A stretch of DNA of 64,000 nt, from contig ML677365.1 of assembly GCA_007922305.1 (NCBI GenBank), positions 16,474,281 through 16,538,280 on the forward strand, read 5' to 3'. Below are positions 54,940 to 64,000 of the stretch, piece by piece. How positions within the stretch are numbered: position 1 is the first letter of the stretch; each line of letters starts with the position of its first letter. The notes beneath the pieces were generated by a model that saw nothing but the letters and a program-made list of their open reading frames with translations, was not told the origin of the DNA and did no database searches. A program made the position numbers and the translations under genes. The stretch comes from Dermatemys mawii. Taxonomy: Eukaryota; Chordata; Testudines; Dermatemydidae.

Positions 54940-57795
54940 CAAACAGCCATACTGTGCCAGACCAATGGTCCCTCTAGCCCTGTATCCTGACTCTGACAGA
55001 GGCCAAGCTTAAGGACACTTGGAGCATGGTATTGCTTCCCTGCCATTTTGACTAATAGTCACTGATAGACCTATCCTCCATGTACTTCTCTAATTTGTTT
55101 TTGAATCCGGTTATTCTTTTGGCCTTCACAACATCTGCTGGCAATGACTTCCACAGATTGATTGTGCATTGTGTAAATAAGTACTTTCTTATATTTGTTT
55201 TAAACCTGCTGCCTATTGATTTCATTGGCTGACCCCTGGTTCTTGTGTTATGTGAAGGGATAAATAACAATGTCCTATTCACTTTCTCTACACCATATAT
55301 GATTTCATAGACCCCTTTCATGTCTCCCCTTTGCTAACATGAACAGTCCCAGTCTTTTTAATTTCTCCTTATATGGAAGCTGTTCCATTTCCCTAATCAT
55401 TTTCATTGCCCTTCTCTGTACCTTTTCCAATTCTAACATATCCTGTTTGAGATAAGGTTACCAAAACTGTAGAATTATCATGGATATAGCAGCCTTATGG
55501 CATTTTCTCTTATTATCTATCCCTTTCCTAATGGTTCCTAACATTCTGTTAGCTTTTTTGACTGCTGCTGCACATTGAGTGGATTTGTTTTGAGAGAGAA
55601 CTATCCATAATGACTGTAAGATCTCTCATCATTTTGTATGGATAGTTGAGATTATTTTTTCCAATATGCATTGCTTTGCTATTATCAACATTGGATTTCA
55701 TCTGCCATTTTTGTTGCACAGTCATTTAATTTAGTGAGATCCCTTTGTGATGCTTCACAGACAGCTTTAGACTTAACTATTTTGAATAATTTTGTATCAT
55801 CTGCAAATTTTGCCACCTCACTATTCACCCCCTTTTCCATATCATTTATGAGTATGTTGAACAGGACAGGTCCTAGTACAGCTCCTTGGAGTACCCACTT
55901 TTACCTCTCTCCTTTCTGAAAACTGACCCTTTATTCCTATCTGTTGTTTCCTATCTTTTAACCAGCTACTGGTCCATGAACGGACCTTCCCTGTTATCCC
56001 ATGACTGTTTACTTTGCTTAAGAGTCTATGGTGTATGACCTTGTGAAAGGCTTTCTGAAAATCGAAGTATACTGTATCAGCTGGCTCACCGTTGTCCACA
56101 TGTTAGTTGACTCCCTCAGAGAATTCTAATACATTGGTGAGGCATGATTTCCCTTTAAAAAAGCCGTGTTGACTCTTCCCCCAACAAGTTATGTTAATCT
56201 ATGTGTTATGTTCTTTACTATAGTTTCAACCAATTTGCCTAGTACTGAAGTCAGGCTTACCAGCCTGTAATTACTCAGCTTACCTCTAGAGCCTTTTTAT
56301 AAAATTGGTGTCACATTAGTTATTCTCCAGTCATTTGGTGCAAAAGCTGATTTCAATGATAGGTTACAAACCACAGTTTGTAGTTCTGCAATTTCACATT
56401 TGAGTTCCTTCAGAACTCTAGGGTGAATACCATCTGGTACTGGTGACTTATTACTGTTTAAATTTATCAATTTGCTTCAAAAACTCCTCTGCTGACATCT
56501 CAGTCTGGATCATTTGCTCAGATTTGTTACCTAAAAAGAATGGTTCAGGTGTGGGAAGCTCCTTTACATTCTCTGCAGTGAAGACAGATGCAAAGAATTT
56601 ATTTAGTTTCTTCACAATGGCCTTACCATCCTTGAGTGCTCCTTTAGCATCTTGATTGTCCACTGATTGTTTAGCAAGCTTCCTGCTTCTGGTGTACATT
56701 AAAAAAATTGCTGTTACTTTTACAGTGTTTGACTAGTTGCTGTTCAAATTCTTTTTCAGCCTGCCTTTTACACTTGACTTGCCAGAGTTTTTGCTCCTTT
56801 CTCTTTTCCTCACTAGGAATTTACTTCCAAATTTGAAAGGATGCCTTTTTTCCTCCAACTGCTTCTTTTACTTTGTTGTTTAGCAATGATGGCACTTATT
56901 TGGTTCTCTGTGTTTTTTAGTTTGGGGTACACATTTAATCTAACTCTATTATGGTGTTTTTAAAAAATTTCCATTCAGCTTGCAGGTATTTCACTTTTGG
57001 CTTAGTACCTTTTAATTTCTATTTAATTAGCTTCCTCATTTTTGTGTAATTCCCCTTTCTGAAATTAAATGCTACTGTGGTGGGCTTCTTTGGTGTTTCT
57101 GACCCCCATGCAGGGCTGTTAAATTTAACTGTATTATGATTGCTGTTACCAAGTGGTTCAGCTATATTCATCTCCACTTAGGACTAAATAAAGAATTGCA
57201 TCTCCTTTTGTGGGTTCTAGCACTAGCTGCTTCAAATAACCGTCATTTATGGTGGTCAAGAAACTTTATCTCTGCATCCCATCCTGAGGCGACATGTACC
57301 CAGTCAATATGGGGGTAGCTGAAATATCCCATTATTATTGAGGTTTTTTCATTTTATAGCCTCTCTAATCTTCCTGAGCATTTCACAGTCACATCACCAT
57401 CCTGGTCAGGCGGCCAGTAGTATATTCCTACTGCTATACTCTTATTATTCAAGCATGGAATTTCTATCCATAGAGATTCTATCATACAGTTTGGTTCACT
57501 TAAGATTTTTACTGTTGACTATACGCTTTCTTTCACATATAGTGTACTCCCCAACCAGCAAAATCAATTCTGTAATTCCTATATACTTTATACAGTATTG
57601 TACCCTGGTATTACCATGTCCAGTCGATTATCATCATTCTGCCAAGTTCACCAATACCAAATCTAAAATAGCATCACCTCTTGTTGGTTTAGAGAATATT
57701 TGATGAAGAAATCTATCAGCTATTATACCCAGGAAAATCTAGTCCCTGCTATTATTAATAACACTTGTTCTCCAGCCTATATGTGGAATCTGGAT
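54940..57795 (-). pseudogene. CR1 LINE, long ORF2 copy of a second subfamily
   Basis: About 2.85 kb of ORF2 on the minus strand, from the endonuclease region (around 57300-57790, antisense 'atgtacccagtcaatatggg' and 'catggaatttctatccatag') through the linker to the C-terminus and 3' end (54943-55080). Reverse-transcriptase blocks include 'DTVYFDFQKAFHKVIHHRLL' (56070-56010). Upstream of it is 'SRKLAKQSVDNQDAKGALKD' with 'FFASVFTAENVKELPTPEPF' (56690-56530). The tail 'agccatactgtgccagacca' is the subfamily whose sense 3' end appears at 47220-47262. Many stops and frameshifts. It is the longest LINE copy in the window. Confidence 0.9.
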
Positions 57796-57839
57796 TTAGG
57801 CAGCTGCCTGAGACAGCAGTGTGCGTGCCCAGAGACAGA

Positions 57840-58740
57840 AACTTAAATGCCTAGGGAATGTCTACAGTAAAAATGTTGGTGCCAAGTGAACTTAGTGAAG
57901 AAGGTGAGGGCCCACAAGAGTTCTAAAAATTGATACTGACTGTTCCCAGCTTGTATTAAATTCTCAAGGTTACAGCTTTTCTCTGATCCGGGATGGGTAG
58001 GATGCTGCCACCACCCAAGTGCAAAACACCTTTGAGAACCCAGGAAGGCGCATTTGGGAATTCCTTCCTGTGGGGAAACTTCAGACCCTTTCATACACAC
58101 AACCCAAACCTCTTAGGACACAAAAATCTAATTCTTTTCTAAAAAAAGAAAAATTTTATTAAAAAAGGAAAGAAAGAAAATACACCTGAAAACTCAGGCA
58201 CTTGCTAGATTTAAAAAGAGCAAATACAAGAATAAAGCATTAAAAATAGCTCTCTTGAGGTCCAGCTTAAAGGTTACAAGCAAAATAAAAACACCTGGAG
58301 TTAGCACAAAAGAATCCACAAGCCATAAAAAAACAAAAGGGATAAACTTAATTGTGTCTTTCTAGACATTTGCTGATCTACTTATGTATTTGTGGTTTTA
58401 GATGAGTAGTTTCTAGGTATGATACTGATAGTTTTTCATATCTGGTCCAAAGCTTCTTACACCATCACTGTTCCCTGTCTGCTTCTCCCCAAGAACAACA
58501 ACAGATAGACAAAAGGGGAATCTTGTTTCAATTTTAAAAAGTTCTAGCCTTCCCATTAGCTCTTTTGGTGAGGTGCCCACTCACTTCCTTTTACCTATGC
58601 ATCACAGTAAGACTTTTAACCCTTTACAGGTAAAGCAAGTAGAGAACAGCTACTGAGAGGGATTTTATAGCTAATTGGCTGGCTGGGTTCATAAAAGGGA
58701 GCTAACCCTCCCTTCATTTATTACAGGGCCTTACATAACA
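57840..58740 (-). repeat. Probable LTR retroelement remnant
   Basis: Features seen are 'ttgggaattccttcctgtgg' (58055), an A/T-rich stretch with 'ttttattaaaaaaggaaaga' that on the minus strand reads as a polyadenylation region, 'acaggtaaagcaagtagaga' and 'cataaaagggagctaaccc' near the far end. I recall this order from turtle LTR sequences. The ends (TG...CA) and a target duplication were not resolved; a TGT start on the minus strand near 58737 is plausible. Confidence 0.45.
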
Positions 58741-59127
58741 GTCCCAAATGGAACTTAAATAAAAGGGTATCCCATCCACTCTTTCCGGGCTCAGCTTTTA
58801 GTTTTCCCCTGTTCTCCTACAGAGTGCTGGCTCTAAGAGTTTTCCCCTCTGGGAGTTTCCCATCTATCAGAGCCAGCCTCTCTAGTCCTCCTCCAGGCCA
58901 TCTACCTGAGAGTTACTCTTTTCTGGGGCCTAACAGCATGTATTAATACTTGGAGCTTGGAGAAATATTCAGCTACAAACTGGCATGCTTGCACAGTGTT
59001 TTGATTTGCATGCTGGTCAACTCTCGAGAAAGCTATTGGTCTAGAACACAGCATGTCACTGATTAAATTTAAGAGGCTTCTGTCATGACAAGTATGTCAG
59101 CCATCTATAAGCATCAACTACTATGCT
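58741..59127. other. No gene seen
   Basis: Unassigned sequence, no feature recognised. Confidence 0.4.
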
Positions 59128-59226
59128 GGGGTGATTTAGTTGGGGATTGGTCCTGCTTTGAGCAGGGTGTTGGACTAGATGACCTCCTGAGGTCCCTTCC
59201 AACTCTGATCTCCTATGATTCTATAC
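59128..59226 (+). mobile_element. CR1 LINE 3' end fragment
   Basis: 'ttagttggggattggtcctg', then 'gttggactagatgacctcct' and 'ccttccaactctgatctcct' ending 'atgattctat', is the sense CR1 3' terminus. It is only about 100 bp, extremely 5'-truncated. Confidence 0.9.
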
Positions 59227-61376
59227 ATTTTTGCTGCATTCCATTTCAGCATATTTTGGATTTTTCCGACAAAACCCCATATGTGTGTTTAAAAATGGTC
59301 AGAAAAAACAGGGGTTGTTTCTTAATGGAACCCAATGAATAATAGATTTGAAGAATTTAGTTTCTATGTGCAAAGAAATTTAGAAATTTAGTTTCTATTA
59401 TTCAAAATCAATCACAAAATGACTTTTGAGAATAATTGGTGGTTTGTTCATTGTTTGCAAGCAGTTGTTACAAGTAGTCAGTATTCAAAATTTGAGTTGC
59501 ATTGATTAGTTTTGATTGAACCTACAGGTTTCATAGTATTATTCCTTTACACTGACTGGAGGAGTGTAAATCCTTGAACTGGGTTTTCAGAATGAACGCA
59601 CTTGTTTACAGGATCAGTATTCATGTTGTGTGACTATTCCTTAAACTATGCCTATAATTCATTAGCTGGAGTGTATGAAGTGGGGCATGAATACAGCCAA
59701 AGTGAATTCAGCTTCTTATTTGAGTGAACAGTTGCAGAAATGTTCACTCAACCCTATCTCATAATTCTGCTCAGCCTGGCCTCATGATTCAGGCTGTGAG
59801 CCAACTACTAACTGCCTGGGGTTAGGAAAAGACTTCCACCAGAGGTATGTTGTTTCATTATTGCTCTTTATGGAGGCTTTACACCTTCTTCAAGCATTTG
59901 GTACCTACCACTCTCCGAAACAGGATATGAGAATTGATATAACATTGTCTGATACATTTTGTTCCTCGAAAGGAAGCTTTATTAAGTTAAATCATTATTC
60001 ATTAATCAATGACCACTCATAACTTAGAGATAAAAAAACCTGCTAGAGTTGGCAGCCTTCCAGTCTCCTGGGGATACATGTTTGGCCATTGAAATGGGCA
60101 GATAATGTCAGAGATTCATATGACTCAGTTGCCCTTGCATATAACAATTCTTCAAGGTCACTTGAGTGGTTTTCCACTGACTGATGCAGTTGGAATTTGC
60201 TGTCACCTCTGTCTGAGAATACAGAATGTCTAAAGTGGTAGTGCTTGGCAACGTTTTGCTACATGGGCAGCCTATTCAAGGATGATAAAGAAAACAGGCA
60301 ATGCAATTGTCAGTATTGTGCACTGAGTTTCCTAACTTTTTATTTAATAGAGTCTAACTTTTTCAGTTCAGTATTTATCATTGTTTCCCCTACCTTGAAA
60401 TGGGAACTGCAAGCACTTTAATAAATGGATGGAAAGATTGTAACTTCTGCAAGGGCTATTACAAAATTCTATTTTGTAACTTTCTATAGCAGTGTTTGTT
60501 GAATCACAACACAATCCTCTTTTCAACATCAAGGTCAGTGGCCAGTGCAGGAAATACATCTAAATAATTTAGGGCCGAATTGTGCCTGGCTATTTCCCAG
60601 CTGGGTGAAGGGATGGGCAATTGCAAAGATGTAATGTAGACAAACATCTGTGATCTCAAGATTACATGCCTCTGGGTGCCCCTTGGAGCATGACACCCTA
60701 AGAGAGGAGAGAGAGGCCATGGATTTGACCCTGTCATGAACAGCTAGTCCAGCTGACCAGGTGGGTATGCTGCAGCCCCGGAAAGGGCAGCAGTCTCCCC
60801 TGTGTTTCAGGAATCTCTGGCAGGAATTAATCCTCTGATTTCCTGCCATAATTCCTCCTCAGGCTGTGCAGCTCTGCACCACTCCCACTGCAGGGTTGTG
60901 CTTAAATGACACAACTGAACCCATAGAAAATAATTAAACCTATAAAAATTCAGAACATATGTACAACCTGTAAAGTGTGTGGACTAAAAAGGCCCAAGAA
61001 AAGCATGTTCCTTCAAGCCTTTCAGGGAAGCTTTATGACTTGGAATCTTGAGAGTGCTCCTCATTTGACCAAAGCCTAGAAATCCTATTAATGCTATTCC
61101 CTCAAACTAATGGAAAGCTACTAAAAGCACCTTACTCCCAAACTTATACCTCTCCCCACAACGTGACATCTCATCATTCCCTGTAGTCACATCACAGGCT
61201 GTATTAAGGCAGCAACTCCAAACTAATCCTCTTCTTTGTGGCTACATATAATGGTAAGAAGTTTTTTGTTTTTCACTGTTTGGTAGCATTTGTTTGTGGA
61301 ACGACACTTCAGCACCTCTTGTCAAAATGGCTCAGCATAGTGCTCATGTTGAAGCTGAGCAAGTGTGATCATGGAG
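59227..61376. other. No gene seen
   Basis: AT-rich sequence. Minus frames at 60504-60849 (104 and 77 codons) overlap a segment starting 'agggccgaattgtgcctgg' that looks like a decayed MITE. No coding evidence. Confidence 0.4.
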
Positions 61377-61442
61377 GGCCAAATTCCTCCTTGGGGTAAC
61401 TTCAGGGCACTTAAGTGAGTTACCCCCAGGATAAATTTGGCC
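61377..61442. repeat. 66-bp hairpin MITE
   Basis: 'ggccaaattcctccttgggg' at the left pairs with 'ccccaggataaatttggcc' at the right, with 'taacttcagggcacttaagt' between them forming the inner stem and loop. Confidence 0.7.
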
Positions 61443-62329
61443 AGAAGCATTTGACACATGGACCAGGAGCTTGCCCTGGGGAACTGCTGCCATTACAACT
61501 GTGATGAAGTGTTTGAAAGTGGTTTTTTGCCTGTTTTGCATTCCAATTAAAACAATATCCAGGTTCTTTGGAAGTTAAATACCTGCTCAGCCAGTTTCCC
61601 TTTTCACATGCAGCTGCGGATTTTGTGGGTCATTCAGGAGGTCAGTTGCAGAGATATGGGCTAGTAGCATGTTTTTTGCACAGTTAAACTGTTACCAACA
61701 ATTGACCCACACTAGATACCAGCCCTTTTAAAGTGATCTGAAAAGGACAAATGTATTTAAGGAGGCAACACACTAGAACACCTGGGTGACTCTCCTAATG
61801 GCTGCATTGCATGGAAATATGGAAGGGAAGACCTAGCTTCATCTCTTTCTCAGCTATAATGATAGACTTAGATATAGCATATTCACATGGAATTAATTCA
61901 CCAACCCTTAACTAAAAACTTAACAGCTCTGGCTGGCCCAGCAGCTTAGCTGTAGCACTGGTCACTGCTATGCAAGAGTCCTAAATTCAATACATATTAA
62001 TGGTTTATTTCAGAGTTGTAAATATCAACATTTGTTGTTGATATAATTGCCATGATGTCTGGAGTGGTTCATGACTGTGCGTGCCTACCTCAGGGCAGAT
62101 TGTCAAAAACAGGACCGACACCCCAAACTGGTGATGAATGCTATAATTAGATTTCACCAAGTTAGTAACTGATGTGAACGCCTGGACCACTATAATGGTC
62201 TTATCATAGAGTCACTGACAGTCCTCTTATCCTCCAATCTATCTTGTCACTCAGACAAACTGGACTTAGTGATCAGTGATTACTTTCACCCAAAATCACA
62301 CCACATTCAGGTTGCTTCCAGTCCCAAGA
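61443..62329. other. No gene seen
   Basis: Unassigned sequence, no feature recognised. Confidence 0.4.
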
Positions 62330-63000
62330 GACCAGTCACTTAGCTCAAGTCAATTGATACCCTCCTAAAGCCTATGCCAAGGATGATGCCTGTAGCCAAT
62401 TCTGTAATAAACTGTCTAAAGGTTTATTGACTAGGAAAAAATAATAAGGATGTTATTTACAGGTTAAAGCAACCAAACATGTACACATAAATGAGTTATC
62501 ATCTAAAGCCTAAGAGTGACAGAGTTGTAGTTACCTGTCAATTCAAAGTGTCTTTCAGGGCAGACCCAAGAGGCAGCATCTGGGGAATCTGGCTTCAGTT
62601 TAGAGTCTCTGGCACTTCAGAGTTCAAACAGCCAAAAAGATGGAAAATTTTCCTGGGGGTTTATCTTATTTCCTTCATTCAGCTTCCAAGCTCACAGGAT
62701 AAGTTTCCTTGCAGACAGATGCAATAGGGCCATTAAGCAATCCTTTCTAATGCCATGATTCTTGATGGCCCATCTGATTTTGATAGTCCTTCTGTATGAG
62801 CCAAGGATGGGAAGGGTTGATTCCTGTGCCTGAGTTCACAAGTCGAGAGCAAATGTTTTCAGAGTTATAAAGCAAATCTTACATATTTTCTTATAGCCTG
62901 GAATACAGACATTACAAGAGAGATTAATGTATACAGCCGCTCACAAGCATTTCACAGAGTCTAAACACTAAATAAATTCTTATAAGACAAGTATTTTGTG
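62330..63000 (-). repeat. Possible LTR-like repeat
   Basis: 'tgtagccaattctgtaataa' with 'aaaggtttattgactaggaa' (antisense AATAAA) followed by 'acaggttaaagcaaccaaac' and 'gtgtctttcagggcagaccc' resembles sequence I recall from turtle LTRs, antisense here. No ends or duplication were found. The 78-codon plus frame inside it is chance. Confidence 0.35.
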
Positions 63001-64000
63001 CAAAACTAACATACAGATGACTTGGTCTGGTCTCCAGCTACAAGGATATCAGTTCTTAGCTAATGCCTGCAGTCTGGGCAAGAGGCGGCATCTGGCCTGC
63101 CAGTATCACAGTTATCATTTCCATTGTATTCATTGGCTTTCTCTGGTGGCTGATTTTAGCTCTACAATAATTTTCTCTGGTGTGATTTTATTAAAATGTG
63201 TATTAAATTATTTCCATCCATGTAATTTGATGGATTAATTCATTCTCGCCAAATTTCTAAAACAGAGGAAAAATAGCCTTTTATCAAAAATATTTCTCAA
63301 GAAAAGCCAGTGTAGATAAAGAATAGTTAAACCATAAAGATACCAGGCCGGACTGGACTCTCACTTACACTGCTAAGTACATTAAAGCCAGTGGAGTTAT
63401 TTTAGACTTATACCAGTAAAAACTGAGAGCAGCATTTAGCTATTTGTGCTGTGTGATTAGTCACCCAAGTCATACAACAGTGTTTCTGTTCTCTGATTGG
63501 ATGACTCACAAACCTACAAAGAGCTTTCAAGGTGGCTATACAAATACTTCTAGTGAGAATCCTTTCTACATTCACATCAGTATTTTCAAGTTTCTGTTTC
63601 CACAAACATTTTTGGTGAATACAAGTATTTGTGGAAGCCACTAAAAGAGATCATGAACAATACTGCAGTTAATTTGTAGTTTTTATTCAAACAAATGCTC
63701 TTGGATACTTTTCTGGTTCATCTGACCACTTCTACTGATGAACAGATTAGGAATAAATACAGCTTGTCAAAAAATGTCAAATTCTGAATTTTTCAACAAT
63801 AAAAAAGACAAACTTTTACCTGCTTATTTTTCAGCCAGTTAAACAGCTGAATGAAAAAAAGCCATATTTTTAAAAAAGGGAACAATTTTCATGATTTTTT
63901 TGGCAAAGGTTCTCTCATTTATTGACTGCTCTAGAAATAAATTTGAAGTCTACTATAATCTGAGAGTTAGTTTAAAATCCAAGTGTGATGGCTTCATTTC
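63001..64000. other. No gene seen
   Basis: AT-rich sequence with a degraded MITE arm at about 63345-63440 ('tggactctcacttacactg' with 'agacttataccagtaaaaac'). No coding or RNA feature is supported up to the window end. Confidence 0.4.

Overview
This window looks like intergenic or deep intronic DNA from a vertebrate, most likely a turtle. I base that on the dense, mixed repeats I associate with testudines: CR1 LINEs ending in the ATTCTATGATTCT-type tail, many hAT and palindromic miniature transposons, a PIF/Harbinger element with both of its genes, tRNA-derived SINEs, Ty3/gypsy relics and solo endogenous-retrovirus LTRs. The species and the repeat-family names come from memory, not from a search. 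I found no host exon I could defend, no tRNA or rRNA gene, no CRISPR array and nothing bacterial. Almost every open reading frame is chance, a low-complexity artefact or a decayed transposon gene.

Layout. From 1 to 6 kb there are a long hairpin (2541-2783), a minus-strand gypsy gag-protease relic (3.3-4.3 kb) and several miniature elements. From 7 to 12.3 kb lie one copy of an unnamed long repeat split by a hAT element (8255-8559), an unrecognised minus-strand coding relic (8.9-9.7 kb), solo LTR 1 with a 58-bp tandem array (9792-11351) and a CR1 fragment. From 12.5 to 19.3 kb come miniature elements, a SINE, a complete 660-bp hAT element (14759-15418), LTR-like remnants and a CR1 tail. From 20 to 29 kb are solo LTR 3 (19997-21197), another LTR remnant, a 122-bp hAT element, a gypsy integrase-chromodomain relic (25.7-26.5 kb) and the second copy of the unnamed repeat. 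From 29.2 to 30.7 kb are short minus-strand stretches that read like decayed coding sequence. From 31.4 to 35.8 kb is a dead Harbinger transposon carrying a nested hAT element. From 37.1 to 38.5 kb is a hAT-family element expanded by a 51-bp minisatellite, followed by a 10-N assembly gap with identical 45-bp flanks.

From 39.4 to 40.8 kb is solo LTR 2. From 44.6 to 47.3 kb are plus-strand CR1 pieces: an ORF1 esterase relic and an ORF2 reverse-transcriptase relic. At 49.66-50.1 kb one hAT element sits inside the end of another, both with intact 8-bp target duplications. A purine-rich tract lies at 51.5-51.9 kb. From 53.7 to 57.8 kb are two minus-strand CR1 copies of different subfamilies, then LTR-like sequence. 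The last 5 kb is mostly unassigned.

Nothing here works together as a pathway. The window is a stratigraphy of transposon insertions, and its best information is structural: target-site duplications that fix insertion order, internal tandem expansions that create false genes, and decayed catalytic residues showing the elements are dead.
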